Shown: positions 25,664 to 34,842, numbered from the stretch's first letter. The stretch: DNA of 62,310 nucleotides from Oscillospiraceae bacterium (GCA_017436575.1 JAFSCU010000009.1:1-62310); one strand, 5' to 3'. The notes: generated from the sequence alone by a model not told the origin. Program-made: numbers and translations.

Positions 25664-27175
25664 ATGTTCAGTAAAATATACAGCTTTGGCGTAATGGGCA
25701 TAGACGGCTATGTGGTTACGGTGGAAACACATATTTCCGGTGGTCTGCCGGGTTTTGAAATAGTGGGACTGCCGGACAACGCTGTAAAAGAAGCCAAGGA
25801 ACGAGTGCGAAGTGCCATAAAGAACAACCATATCTCCTACCCTTCCAGCCGAATTACAGTAAATCTGGCGCCTTCTGACATAAAGAAAACCGGGGCAATA
25901 TACGACCTGCCTGTTTTGCTGGGCATTTTGTCAGCCAAAGGTGATGTGGACAAAATAAGCGATAAATATGCCTTTGCGGGGCAGCTGTCACTTGATGGCA
26001 CTTTACGAGGTGTACCGGGTATACTGCCAATGGCTATAAAGGCAAAAGAAGAAGGTTTTACCCACTTTTTTGTGCCGTCAGACAATGCAAACGAAGCCGC
26101 TGTAGTAGACGGGCTGAATGTATTCGGTATTGACCATATATCACAGCTGATAGGATATTTCAACGGCGAAACAGTATTAAAAGAACATATTTACCAACCT
26201 GTGGAAAATCCGGAAGAACTGCTGGATTTTGCTGATGTTAAAGGACAGGAAGAAGCCAAAAGAGCACTGGAAATAGCGGCTGCAGGCGGACACAATATAC
26301 TGATGGTTGGCCCACCCGGCAGCGGTAAAAGTATGCTGGCAAAAAGAATGCCGTCAATATTGCCGCCGCTGACAAAAGAAGAGGCCATACAGACAACCAA
26401 ACTGTATTCCATCAGCGGTCTGATTTCCAAAAATGGCGGACTTATCACCAAAAGGCCTTTCCGCAGCCCACACCACACTGTATCTGCCCCTGCCCTGACC
26501 GGCGGAGGCACCAGTGCAAGACCAGGTGAAATATCACTGGCAAACAATGGTGTTCTTTTTCTTGATGAATTTCCGCAGTTTCATAAAGATGTGCTGGAAA
26601 GTTTAAGGGCACCGCTGGAAGACAATGTGGTAACAATCAGCCGTGTAAGTTATACACAGACTTATCCAAGCAATATTATGCTGGTGGCGGCAATGAACCC
26701 CTGCCCTTGCGGTTATTACGGCACTGAAAACCACACCTGCACCTGTTCGGATACTCGCAGACAGCGGTATATGAACAGGATAAGCGGACCGATGATGGAC
26801 AGAATAGACCTGCATGTACATCTGGAAGATGTGAGCTGGGACCAGTTGACCACCAGTGAAAAAGCAGAAAGCAGCAGCGAAATACTGGAAAGAGTAATAG
26901 CTGCAAGAAAATTGCAGGCAGAAAGATACAAAGGACTGGACTTTGATACCAACAGCAATATACCATCAAAATATATGGGTAAATTCTGTCAGGTTACAGC
27001 AAAAGGTACACAGATACTTAAAAAAGTTTTTGATAATATGAATTTATCTGCACGCTCCTATGACAAAGTGCTGAAAGTTGCACGCACCATAGCTGACCTG
27101 GATGGCGAAGAAATTATAAACGAAATGCATATTCTTGAAGCTGTGCAGTACAGGGATATGGACAGAGAGATATAA
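25664..27175 (+). CDS. comM: YifB/ComM family Mg-chelatase-like AAA ATPase
   Basis: ComM is a hexameric branch-migration helicase that helps natural transformation in other bacteria. The 503-residue protein has an N-terminal Lon-protease-like domain (IYSFGVMGIDGYVVTVETHISGGLPG), Walker A GPPGSGKS (216-223), Walker B GVLFLDEFPQF, a loop with CPCGYYG and CTCSD cysteines, and the C-terminal chelatase domain ending ILEAVQYRDMDR. The start at 25664 follows GGGGTG; the ATG at 25604 lacks a site. First gene of a four-gene run with gaps of 10 to 14 bases. The preceding 25406-25663 stretch is AT-rich and shows nothing further. Confidence 0.93.
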   Translation: MFSKIYSFGVMGIDGYVVTVETHISGGLPGFEIVGLPDNAVKEAKERVRSAIKNNHISYPSSRITVNLAPSDIKKTGAIYDLPVLLGILSAKGDVDKISDKYAFAGQLSLDGTLRGVPGILPMAIKAKEEGFTHFFVPSDNANEAAVVDGLNVFGIDHISQLIGYFNGETVLKEHIYQPVENPEELLDFADVKGQEEAKRALEIAAAGGHNILMVGPPGSGKSMLAKRMPSILPPLTKEEAIQTTKLYSISGLISKNGGLITKRPFRSPHHTVSAPALTGGGTSARPGEISLANNGVLFLDEFPQFHKDVLESLRAPLEDNVVTISRVSYTQTYPSNIMLVAAMNPCPCGYYGTENHTCTCSDTRRQRYMNRISGPMMDRIDLHVHLEDVSWDQLTTSEKAESSSEILERVIAARKLQAERYKGLDFDTNSNIPSKYMGKFCQVTAKGTQILKKVFDNMNLSARSYDKVLKVARTIADLDGEEIINEMHILEAVQYRDMDREI

Positions 27176-27187
27176 AGGAGAGAATTT

Positions 27188-27739
27188 ATGACTTTTGAAC
27201 CTGTTGAAATAATTCTGAAAGATGGAAGAACGGCTGTATTACGTACAGCGCAGATAGCTGATGCGGCTGAAATGCTGGCTTTCAGAATAAAAAGCCTGGG
27301 ACAGACTGATTATCTGATGCAGTACCCTGAAGAAATGGCCGACTATACCATTGAAAAACAATTGAATTTTATAAACCGAATGATTGAAAGCCCAAACGAC
27401 AAGATGTTCACTGTTATCGTTGACGGAAAAATTGCAGGCACAGGGCAGGTATCTTTCAACAACCGAATCAAAACCAGACACAAGGCTGGCATAGGCATCG
27501 CCCTGCTTAAAGAATACTGGGGGCTGGGTATAGGCAGTGCAATTTTTACAGAAATAATAAAAACAGCCCAAAGCCGTGCCGGTGTCGAACTGCTGGAACT
27601 GAATGTTATTGAGGGCAATGAAAGAGCTATTGCTTTGTATAGAAAATTCGGCTTTGAAATTGTAGCTGAAATTCCCGATGCTATCCGTCTTAAAGACGGC
27701 ACAAAACTGAAAGAAATAACAATGCAGAAAAGATTATAG
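27188..27739 (+). CDS. GNAT family N-acetyltransferase
   Basis: 183 residues with a complete GNAT fold. The acetyl-CoA loop is seen in KAGIGIALLKEYWGLGIGSAIFTEIIK, and the end reads LELNVIEGNERAIALYRKFGFEIVAE, as in RimI-like and small-molecule acetyltransferases. Twelve bases after comM, with GGAGA before the ATG. The acceptor substrate is unknown. Confidence 0.9.
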   Translation: MTFEPVEIILKDGRTAVLRTAQIADAAEMLAFRIKSLGQTDYLMQYPEEMADYTIEKQLNFINRMIESPNDKMFTVIVDGKIAGTGQVSFNNRIKTRHKAGIGIALLKEYWGLGIGSAIFTEIIKTAQSRAGVELLELNVIEGNERAIALYRKFGFEIVAEIPDAIRLKDGTKLKEITMQKRL

Positions 27740-27749
27740 GAGATTTGTT

Positions 27750-28664
27750 ATGGCTTTCTGGAAAAAGAAAAAAGGAGAACAGGAAAAAGAAACTGTATTG
27801 CAGCAGGATTTAAGCAAAAAAGATGAAACCAAAGGGTTGGTTTTCACGATGGTGCTGCTGTTTGAAGACACTGTGCCAATTTCTGAAAAAGATAAAATGA
27901 CAGAAATTTTCAGCCGTCACTTAGGCGGTGCAGAGTGTTTTTCCTACGACGGAGAAAAAATGGCCGCTTTTACCCTGCAAAGCTATACAGGAGAAGTAAA
28001 AGAAGGCCGAATGCCTGTTTCCCTGCTGACTACAGGCTGTATACCATTGAAAGAAGATATGTTTGACCGGTTTACAAGAAGCCAGTTCTGGCACTGTAAA
28101 AACCGGGATGAAATATTGGACAAATGCAAATATCAATTGATTGCCACAGATTTTCTGGCTGCAACTCTGGAATATAAAGAACGTGCAGAATTGGAAATGA
28201 AATACCTGTATGCACTGATGGAAGCTTATCCTGAATGCAAAGCTGTGTATTTTACCAACAGCGGCACTATGTTCAGCCGTGAAGATATACTGGCTTATGA
28301 CGGAGATGAAGAATATAGATTTATACATTTTGGTGTAAATATCAGATTCTTCAGAATACAAGGCACAGAAGATTTTATAGTAGACACCACAGGTATGGCT
28401 CCTCTGTTTTTACCTGACCTGCAATACCATTTCCACAATATAAATCCTGACTGGGTTATAAACCACGCATGGAACCTGCTGTGCTATATATTTTCAAATG
28501 GTGATGTAATAAAAAGCGGAGACAGCGTTGACGGTATTACAGACGGACATATGGATATGAATATCCAGTGGAAGTGCAATTATGAAGAAGCCCTTATCCA
28601 GCCTGCACGCCATGTGCTGGATATAAATATGGCAGAATATGCCAGCGGAAAAAGAAATAATTAA
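27750..28664 (+). CDS. DUF4261 domain protein
   Basis: A 304-residue soluble protein with a charged, Lys/Glu-rich start (about 1-30). The bulk looks like the DUF4261 family: FTMVLLFEDTVPIS near the start, YKERAELEMKYLYALMEAYPECKAVYFTNSGTMFSREDI broken into helices and strands, then FIVDTTGMAPLFLPDLQYHFHNINPDWV. No catalytic motif stands out. AGGAG precedes the ATG, 10 bases after the GNAT gene. Families with this domain have no tested biochemical role that I know. Confidence 0.6.
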   Translation: MAFWKKKKGEQEKETVLQQDLSKKDETKGLVFTMVLLFEDTVPISEKDKMTEIFSRHLGGAECFSYDGEKMAAFTLQSYTGEVKEGRMPVSLLTTGCIPLKEDMFDRFTRSQFWHCKNRDEILDKCKYQLIATDFLAATLEYKERAELEMKYLYALMEAYPECKAVYFTNSGTMFSREDILAYDGDEEYRFIHFGVNIRFFRIQGTEDFIVDTTGMAPLFLPDLQYHFHNINPDWVINHAWNLLCYIFSNGDVIKSGDSVDGITDGHMDMNIQWKCNYEEALIQPARHVLDINMAEYASGKRNN

Positions 28665-28678
28665 AAAGGAGATAAATC

Positions 28679-29158
28679 ATGTTTAGAGATTTGGTAAGAA
28701 TCAAACAGCAGATGCCGATGGAAGAATGCATTGAACTGCTGAAAAGCGAAACAAGAGGTGTGCTCAGCGTTTTGGGTGATGACGATTATCCTTACGGCGC
28801 ACCAATCAATCATTTTTATGACGAAGAAAGCGGAAAAATATATTTCCATATCGGCAGTCAGCGCAGCCACCGAACAGATTCCATAAAAAAACATGACAAA
28901 GTTTCATTTTGTGTATACGACAAAGGCTGGAGAAAAGAAGGTGAATGGGCACTGAATGTAAAAAGCGTGATTGTTTTCGGTCGAATTGCAATAGTTGAAG
29001 ACAAAGAAAGAATAATTGATATCACATCAAAACTGACACGCAAATTCACCCTTGATGAAGAATATCTGAAAAAAGAACTTGAAAACAATCTGCACAGGAC
29101 CTGGCTGTTGGAACTTACACCAGAACACATCAGCGGTAAATTTGTAAACGAATCTTAA
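28679..29158 (+). CDS. Pyridoxamine 5'-phosphate oxidase family / NimA-like flavoprotein
   Basis: A 159-residue split-barrel protein. The typical first part is ECIELLKSETRGVLSVLGDDDYPYGAPINHFYD, followed by IYFHIGSQRSHRTDSIKKHDKVSFCV. Members bind FMN or haem and some reduce nitroimidazole drugs. Ends the comM operon; AAGGAG lies before the ATG. Substrate unknown. It is not closely similar to the other split-barrel protein at 3654-4115. Confidence 0.82.
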   Translation: MFRDLVRIKQQMPMEECIELLKSETRGVLSVLGDDDYPYGAPINHFYDEESGKIYFHIGSQRSHRTDSIKKHDKVSFCVYDKGWRKEGEWALNVKSVIVFGRIAIVEDKERIIDITSKLTRKFTLDEEYLKKELENNLHRTWLLELTPEHISGKFVNES

Positions 29159-29292
29159 AAAATTTGTTTTAACACAATTTATATATTAAATTTTCAAAAT
29201 TTCAACATATTTTACAAATATAATGTACTTGACAGCAAAAGATGTAATCCGACAATAGTCTTTAATTTATATAACTGTCACAGGAGGACACT

Positions 29293-29868
29293 ATGAAAAA
29301 ATTATTAAGTATTATTATTGCAATGGTTCTGGCGGCCTCTTTCTTTACAGGCTGTGTTGATGGTGGCGATCCTGAAAGCAATGTTGAACCAACACCTACA
29401 CCAACTGTTTCACCATCTGCAAAACCTGTTGCTGACGATGAAGAAGACCCTAACTACCCTACTGTTCTGGCTATGTGGAAAGACATGGACGGCTACTGGG
29501 TTGATGAAGATGGAGATTATCTGTTCTTTACACTGGATGAAAATGGTAAAGCTGTGCTGTATAGCTATGATGACGGCAAGCTGGACGGTTTTATGAAAGC
29601 AACTGCTGTAATGTCTTCAAACAAAACATCCTATTATATTGCAGTTGACCTGCCTGCTGTAAGCAATAATGACAAACTGCCTGGCCTTGTACAGAAAGAA
29701 TCTGCAAAAAGCTTTATGATTGAACTGGGCGGATATGGTGACGGATATGTGGAACTGGCAGAAGATGACGGCGAATTTGACTATGAAATCTTTGTAAAAG
29801 TTGGAGAAAATCTGGACAACCTGAAAGATGCTATCAAACAGGCTGAAAAACTGGAAAAAGATGACTAA
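29293..29868 (+). CDS. Acidic lipoprotein of unknown function
   Basis: 191 residues. Signal peptide with lipobox FFTGC (Cys21), a Pro/Thr-rich spacer (PTPTPTVSPSAKP) that would reach through the wall, then an acidic domain starting at about 55 with MWKDMDGYWVDEDGDYLFF. The first strand pair resembles proteins that test or buffer extracellular ligands, but I do not recognise a family. Strong AGGAGG site. Followed by a terminator. Confidence 0.75.
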   Translation: MKKLLSIIIAMVLAASFFTGCVDGGDPESNVEPTPTPTVSPSAKPVADDEEDPNYPTVLAMWKDMDGYWVDEDGDYLFFTLDENGKAVLYSYDDGKLDGFMKATAVMSSNKTSYYIAVDLPAVSNNDKLPGLVQKESAKSFMIELGGYGDGYVELAEDDGEFDYEIFVKVGENLDNLKDAIKQAEKLEKDD

Positions 29869-29890
29869 ACAGGCTTATCTATAATAATTC

Positions 29891-29918
29891 AAGGCATAGC
29901 TTTCACGGGCTATGCCTT
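29891..29918 (+). terminator. Intrinsic terminator
   Basis: AAGGCATAGC and GCTATGCCTT around TTTCACGG, followed by a short T-rich tail. It ends the lipoprotein gene. Confidence 0.8.
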
Positions 29919-29947
29919 TATACATAGGTTTTATTGAGGTAATAAAT

Positions 29948-30112
29948 ATGAAAAAGAACAAAATAATTTCATTGGCATTCTGTCTTGCCGGTTGTTGTTT
30001 CGTCGCCGGCGTATTAAACCACATAATAAACACAGGTGAAGGTATACTCTCATCATCCCTACTTGCTGCCGGATGTTTTTGTATGGCATTTGCCTTCCAT
30101 AAAAACAAATAA
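29948..30112 (+). CDS. Small two-helix membrane protein
   Basis: 54 residues, two hydrophobic segments (about 7-22 and 34-48) joined by a short loop, with basic ends (MKKNK and HKNK). The ATG at 29948 has GAGG upstream; the longer reading from 29912 starts within the preceding terminator. Short, but the ribosome binding site, the closing terminator and a regular codon pattern support it. Function unknown. Confidence 0.6.
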   Translation: MKKNKIISLAFCLAGCCFVAGVLNHIINTGEGILSSSLLAAGCFCMAFAFHKNK

Positions 30113-30113
30113 A

Positions 30114-30141
30114 AGGTCGTGTATCAGCTGATACACGACCT
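30114..30141. terminator. Perfect 28-base palindrome, bidirectional terminator
   Basis: AGGTCGTGTATCAG joined directly to CTGATACACGACCT, with A and T tracts outside. Lies between two convergent genes. Confidence 0.88.
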
Positions 30142-30153
30142 ATATTTTATCTG

Positions 30154-30639
30154 TTATACTCTGTTCATTGGCAGTTTTGCCACAAATTCTTTGCAAATTT
30201 CTATTTCTTCTTCACCATAACCCAGTGCAAGTGCTGCCAGTGGTGTATGTTTTTCAGGAATACCCAGTTCAGCCATAAGGTCTGCATCTTTCTGCAAGCC
30301 GGCAGTAACACCATAAAGATATATATTACCCAATCCCAGGTCTGTTGCCATAAGAGACATCATTTCAACCACACAGGCTGCATTCTGGTCACCAATGCCA
30401 GGTGCCGGTGATGGCGGACAGGAAACGATAATAAGTACAGGTGCGTTGTATGTGCCATTCAGTTTTGACAGCGCATCTTTATCTGTAACCACTGTCAATG
30501 CCGGTGTACACATTTTTGGAAGACCAAGTGGTGCCAGTGAAGCTGAGATAACAACTTTTTCCAGTTTTTCTTCTTCAACAGGTTTTTCTTTAAATTTACG
30601 GCAGGATTTGCGTGAAAGCAATACTTTTTCCAGTTCCAT
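30154..30639 (-). CDS. Nitroreductase family flavoprotein
   Basis: A 161-residue FMN protein that would reduce nitro groups or quinones with NAD(P)H. It begins with the classic LSRKSCRKFKEKPV and has the later glycine motif DLGLGNIYLYGV and ALGYGEEE. It is shorter than most relatives (about 170-220), mainly in the middle. ATG has AGGAG upstream. Monocistronic. Confidence 0.9.
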   Translation of the reverse strand: MELEKVLLSRKSCRKFKEKPVEEEKLEKVVISASLAPLGLPKMCTPALTVVTDKDALSKLNGTYNAPVLIIVSCPPSPAPGIGDQNAACVVEMMSLMATDLGLGNIYLYGVTAGLQKDADLMAELGIPEKHTPLAALALGYGEEEIEICKEFVAKLPMNRV

Positions 30640-30794
30640 AGTATTTCTCCTTTGCGAAAATTATTATTATCATTATTTTATCATATTTTACAGCATAATG
30701 TAAATCCGCAAGAATATTAATGACACAATGTTGTATAGATTATTAATCTTAATTAAAATGATTTAATACTGACAGACAAATCAAAAAATGTTGA

Positions 30795-31157
30795 CTATAT
30801 CGGTGTTCCTACTTCAATTAAGTTACCATCCAAATCATAGAATCTTACCACCTTTTGCCCCCAGCTGTGTGTCATCAGGTGATTGACATATTCGATTTCA
30901 GGGTAAAGCGTTTCAAGACGCTCTACAAATTGTTCTATGTTGGCCTCTTCAAAATACAACTCTGACCGATTACTGTTTGGAATTACACTTCTTTTTGTAA
31001 ATTGTTCCCAGTATCCTGATTCCTGTAAATATAAATTATTCGTCAATTCCATATTCCCATCGTTGTCTTGAAGCAGTCGAAATCCAAACATATCACAATA
31101 GAACTTTAATGCGCGGTTACAATCTTTAACAACAATAAGCGTTCCTTTGTATTTCAT
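30795..31157 (-). CDS. VOC (glyoxalase/bleomycin resistance) superfamily protein
   Basis: 120 residues with one VOC unit pair: KGTLIVVKDCNRALKFYCDMFGFRL at the start and VVRFYDLDGNLIEVGTPI at the end. Metal-binding residues are partly present (Glu near the C-terminus). The ATG at 31157 follows GAGGAG; the longer frame from 31223 has no site. Such proteins include drug-binding and lactoylglutathione lyase-like enzymes; the actual substrate is unknown. Confidence 0.85.
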   Translation of the reverse strand: MKYKGTLIVVKDCNRALKFYCDMFGFRLLQDNDGNMELTNNLYLQESGYWEQFTKRSVIPNSNRSELYFEEANIEQFVERLETLYPEIEYVNHLMTHSWGQKVVRFYDLDGNLIEVGTPI

Positions 31158-31226
31158 ATAGTTTCTCCTCATCAAATACAATTTTTCTAACAGCATTATA
31201 TCAGACAACTGTTGTTTATACAATTA

Positions 31227-31256
31227 CGTCCCCGGCAGATATTTCTACCGGGGACG
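31227..31256. repeat. GC-rich hairpin between VOC and prfB genes
   Basis: CGTCCCCGG and CCGGGGACG form a perfect 9-bp stem around 12 bases. No T tract follows on either strand, so it is more like a dispersed repeat than a terminator. Confidence 0.5.
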
Positions 31257-31309
31257 CTGTAAATATTAAATTATTTTGCTTTTAATACAGTTTTTATTAT
31301 TCAACCTGT

Positions 31310-32431
31310 TTAGTTGTTTTCAAGTTCACCTTTGGATGCTGCGGACAAATAAGCATTGAGGAACGCCTGAATATTGCCGTCCATAACCATATCAACACGG
31401 CCGTCTTCGTGGCCTGTGCGATGGTCTTTTACCAGAGTGTATGGCATAAATACATAACTGCGAATCTGGCTGCCCCATGCTATTTCTTTCTGAACACCTT
31501 TAATATCTTCAATTTTGTCCAGATGTTCCCTTTCTTTAATCTGTGCCAGTTTTGCTTTCAGCATTTTCATACACATATCTTTATTCTGGAACTGGCTTCT
31601 TTCATTCTGGCAGGCAACAACAATGCCTGTAGGAATATGTGTGAGACGAACAGCAGAAGATGTTTTGTTAACATGCTGACCGCCTGCACCTGAAGAACGG
31701 AACACATCCATTTTTATATCTTCTTCGCGGATAACAATATCTGTGTCATTTTCAATTTCAGGCATAACTTCACAGGAAGAGAATGATGTATGTCTGCGTC
31801 CTGATGAGTCAAACGGTGAAATTCTTACCAGACGATGAACACCGTTTTCTGATTTCAGAAAGCCATAGGCATTGTTGCCTTCGATAGAGAAAGAAACAGA
31901 TTTGATACCTGCTTCATCACCTTCCTGGTAATCAATAGTCTGTGTTTTCCAGCCCATTTTTGTGCAGTAGCGTGTATACATTCTGAAAAGCATTTCGCAC
32001 CAGTCCTGGCTTTCAGTACCGCCGGCACCTGCATGCAGTGTGATAATTGCATTGTTTGCATCATATTCACCTGTCAGCAGTGTTGTCAGTCGCAGCTGTT
32101 CCACCTTTGTCTGCAGTGCAGCTGCTGTGGCAACAATTTCTTCTTCCATATCTTCATCTTCCAGTTCGATATAAAGCTCAATCATTGTTTCCAGGTCTGA
32201 AAATGTGGTTTTGATATCATCTATACCACCTTTTTTGTCTTTCAGAACTTTCAGCTGTGCAAAAATTTTTGTGCTGCGTTCCTGGTCATTCCAGAAATCC
32301 GGCTGCTGTGTGTGCATTTCCAATTCTTCTATCTGACCAGACAGTGTTTCATAGCCTGTGCTGATGATAAGTTCATCAATCTGTGGTTTTGTATCATTGA
32401 GAATTTTTTTGTAATCGTCTATTAAAATCAT
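31310..32431 (-). CDS. prfB: Peptide chain release factor 2, without programmed frameshift
   Basis: Recognises UGA and UAA stops and triggers peptide release. The 373-residue protein shows the SPF anticodon-like tripeptide (RISPFDSSGRRHTSF) and the GGQ catalytic motif (RSSGAGGQHVNKT). In many bacteria a UGA near codon 26 must be bypassed by +1 frameshifting. Here the reading frame runs through the region (TGYETLSGQIEELE) with no CUU-UGA site, so that autoregulation is absent. Monocistronic. Confidence 0.97.
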   Translation of the reverse strand: MILIDDYKKILNDTKPQIDELIISTGYETLSGQIEELEMHTQQPDFWNDQERSTKIFAQLKVLKDKKGGIDDIKTTFSDLETMIELYIELEDEDMEEEIVATAAALQTKVEQLRLTTLLTGEYDANNAIITLHAGAGGTESQDWCEMLFRMYTRYCTKMGWKTQTIDYQEGDEAGIKSVSFSIEGNNAYGFLKSENGVHRLVRISPFDSSGRRHTSFSSCEVMPEIENDTDIVIREEDIKMDVFRSSGAGGQHVNKTSSAVRLTHIPTGIVVACQNERSQFQNKDMCMKMLKAKLAQIKEREHLDKIEDIKGVQKEIAWGSQIRSYVFMPYTLVKDHRTGHEDGRVDMVMDGNIQAFLNAYLSAASKGELENN

Positions 32432-32616
32432 ATTTACTCCATTTTTTCACATTTGTCTATTATAATATTATATAATATATCAGCCAGAAAATAAAGCCAA
32501 AATTTTATATGTTTATATATTAAATTATTGTTAAAATTAACGGCTTTACTTTACATTATAATATTTTTTGTGCTATAATATCATTTAATGCAAGAATTTT
32601 GCAATAGGAGAATAAT

Positions 32617-33537
32617 ATGCTTAAAGTAAAAGGACAGGTTTGCGATGTATGTGGCGAACCTTTTGATAACGACAGTGATATAGTTGTGTGTCCGGATTGT
32701 GGCACACCGCATCACAGACAGTGCTGGCATCAGCTGGGACATTGCGTAAACCGGGACAAACACGGTACAGACTTTGAATGGAAGCCTGCAACAGATAATA
32801 TCCCTAATGCTGATAACAGTATCACCTGCCCTGATTGTGGCGCAATGATGCCACAAGGCACAATGTACTGCGAAAATTGTGGCAGACAACTGCCTGCAGC
32901 TGCACCTGATACAAAAATGCCGGGCAGCACAATGGACACACACAGATTTCCTCCAGCAACAGGTATGAGTTTTGAAGAATACAAAGCTCAGGTAGACAGA
33001 GAACTGGCCGGCGAAATAGACGGTGTTCCTTTGAGAGATATGGCAGTATTTATCGGTACTAACGCTAAATACTACATCTATCATTTCAAAAAAATGCAGC
33101 AGAACCCTAAACACAGAGTTATGAACTGGTCTGCATGTTTCTTTCCACCTCTCTGGTTGCTTTTCAGAAAGCTTTGGAAACATGCTATTCTGGCTGCTGC
33201 AATCAATGCTGTTCTCAATCTGCCTACTTTTATTATGCTGGCTGTTGAAACAGGTACACTCAGTGCTTCTTCCCCACTGGTATTTCCTGGTATTGAAAAT
33301 GTAGCACGAATCACATCATTGATAGTGTTGCTTATAGGTGCTTTATGGGGTGTTATGGCTGTGCCGCTGTACAAAAAGGATACAGTCAGAAGACTGAAAA
33401 AGATGAAAGAAGAATCTTTGGGTGATACAAACACATATTACCGCAGCATTCTGGAAAATGCTGGCCCAAGTAAAATTGGTATGTTTGTTGTAATAGTTTT
33501 TGCAGCACTGTATATGATGGCATTATTCGGTGTTTAA
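32617..33537 (+). CDS. RING-like zinc finger and DUF2628-type membrane protein
   Basis: 306 residues. Residues 8-45 form a prokaryotic RING-like treble of zinc ligands (CDVCGEPF, VVCPDCGTPHHRQCWHQLGHC) and 66-89 a zinc ribbon (ITCPDCGAMMPQGTMYCENCGRQ). After a linker comes GVPLRDMAVFIGTNAKYYIYHF and then a hydrophobic C-terminal part with about four membrane helices and WLLFRKLWKH, as in DUF2628 proteins. Probably a membrane protein with cytosolic zinc domain; function unknown. galU follows 12 bases downstream. Confidence 0.75.
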   Translation: MLKVKGQVCDVCGEPFDNDSDIVVCPDCGTPHHRQCWHQLGHCVNRDKHGTDFEWKPATDNIPNADNSITCPDCGAMMPQGTMYCENCGRQLPAAAPDTKMPGSTMDTHRFPPATGMSFEEYKAQVDRELAGEIDGVPLRDMAVFIGTNAKYYIYHFKKMQQNPKHRVMNWSACFFPPLWLLFRKLWKHAILAAAINAVLNLPTFIMLAVETGTLSASSPLVFPGIENVARITSLIVLLIGALWGVMAVPLYKKDTVRRLKKMKEESLGDTNTYYRSILENAGPSKIGMFVVIVFAALYMMALFGV

Positions 33538-33549
33538 AGGAGTATAGAA

Positions 33550-34416
33550 ATGATTAGAAAAGCCGTTATTCCAGCAGCAGGTTTTGGTACAAGAGTTCTG
33601 CCTATGACAAAGGCAGTTCCAAAAGAAATGCTGCCTATTGTTGATAAACCAAGTATTCAGTATATTGTAGAAGAATGTGTGAAAAGCGGTATCACAGATA
33701 TTCTGATTATTACAACAAGAGGCAAGGAAGTTATAGAAGACCATTTTGATAAAAGCCCTGAACTGGAAAGAGCACTGGACAAACCCGGCAAAGAAAATCT
33801 GCTGGAACAGGTAAAAGGCATCAGCGATCTGGCAAATATCTACTATCTGCGCCAGAAAGAAGCAAAAGGTCTGGGCCATGCAATCCTGTGTGCAAAGGAA
33901 TTTACAGGCAACGAGCCATTTATGGTACTGTATCCTGATGATGTTATTTTTGGTGAAAAACCTGTTGCACTGCAGCTGATTGAAGCCTATAACGAATTTG
34001 GTAAAGCCTGCGTAGGTATCAAAACTGTTGCACCAGAGGCTATCAGCAGATATTCTTCACTGAAAGTGGAAAACCTGAAAGACAACATCTATGATGTAAC
34101 AGATATGATAGAAAAACCTGCAAAAGGCAAAGAATTTTCACTGTATTCCATTCTGGGCAGATGTTTGCTGACACCTGATATCTATCCTATCCTGGAAGAA
34201 ACAAAACCTGGTGCCGGCGGTGAAATACAGCTGACAGATGCAATGGCTGTGTTGGCAAGAGAAGGCAAAATGACAGGTGTTGACTTTATCGGCAAACGCT
34301 ATGATATGGGCAACAAACTGGGTGTTATGATGGCAAATATCGAACAGGGTGTTTTACATAATGAAATCGGTGAAGATTTTAAAGCATACCTGAAAGAATT
34401 TGTTAAAACCTTATAA
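33550..34416 (+). CDS. galU: UTP-glucose-1-phosphate uridylyltransferase
   Basis: Makes UDP-glucose for glycolipid, teichoic acid or exopolysaccharide pathways. The 288-residue protein has the pyrophosphorylase start AAGFGTRVLPMTKAVPKEMLPI, the uridine-binding segment KGLGHAILCAKEF, LYPDDVIFG for the metal, and the VDFIGKRYDMGNKLG end. Translated after the zinc-finger gene with AGGAG. Ends at a terminator. Confidence 0.96.
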   Translation: MIRKAVIPAAGFGTRVLPMTKAVPKEMLPIVDKPSIQYIVEECVKSGITDILIITTRGKEVIEDHFDKSPELERALDKPGKENLLEQVKGISDLANIYYLRQKEAKGLGHAILCAKEFTGNEPFMVLYPDDVIFGEKPVALQLIEAYNEFGKACVGIKTVAPEAISRYSSLKVENLKDNIYDVTDMIEKPAKGKEFSLYSILGRCLLTPDIYPILEETKPGAGGEIQLTDAMAVLAREGKMTGVDFIGKRYDMGNKLGVMMANIEQGVLHNEIGEDFKAYLKEFVKTL

Positions 34417-34450
34417 TTTTTACCATAAAAAATCTGTATTTTATACAAGA

Positions 34451-34476
34451 AACCCCTTGACTTCAAGGGGTTTTAT
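34451..34476 (+). terminator. Intrinsic terminator after galU
   Basis: AACCCCTTGA CT TCAAGGGGTT followed by TTTATTG. Confidence 0.88.
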
Positions 34477-34509
34477 TGATATAATAATTCTTGCTGTAAA
34501 AACAGCAAT

Positions 34510-34554
34510 CCTTGCTCTGCCACAAGGGCAGGGCCACTATAGTCCACAAGGAGG
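34510..34554 (+). promoter_or_regulatory. Folded leader of the S6-SSB-S18 operon
   Basis: Inner stem CTCTGCC (34515-34521) pairs with GGCAGGG (34527-34533). Outer stem CCTTG (34510-34514) pairs with CAAGG (34547-34551), which overlaps the AAGGAGG ribosome binding site of rpsF. A single-stranded CCACTATAGTCCA lies between the two halves. A leader near rpsF bound by the S6:S18 complex is known in several bacteria; the match here is by position and shape, not by a verified consensus. Confidence 0.55.
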
Positions 34555-34563
34555 TAAATAATC

Positions 34564-34842
34564 ATGCAGAAATACGAATCAATGGTTGTTATCAGCACAA
34601 AACAGGATGAAGAAGCTATCAAAGGTCTTGTTGAAAAATTCTCAAGCCTTATCTCAGCTAACGGTACTCTGGTTTCTGTTGATGAATGGGGCAAAAGAAA
34701 ACTTGCTTACATGATCAACAAAGAAACAGAAGGTTATTATGTTCTGTTCACATTTGAATGTGAAGCTGCTTTCCCAGCAGAACTTGGTCGTGTGTTCAAG
34801 ATCACAGAAGGTCTTCTGCGCACAATGATCATCGCTCTGTAA
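34564..34842 (+). CDS. rpsF: 30S ribosomal protein S6
   Basis: 92 residues, normal length. Contains the conserved YESMVVISTKQDEEAIKGLV start and the DEWGKRKLAYMINKETEGYYVLF core that contacts S18. First gene of the conserved rpsF-ssb-rpsR order, 17 bases before ssb. The gene's leader can fold over its ribosome binding site. Confidence 0.98.
   Translation: MQKYESMVVISTKQDEEAIKGLVEKFSSLISANGTLVSVDEWGKRKLAYMINKETEGYYVLFTFECEAAFPAELGRVFKITEGLLRTMIIAL

Noticed and set aside
31227-31256. Terminator of prfB
   Set aside because: The stem is perfect, but no T tract follows on the minus strand; listed as a repeat instead.
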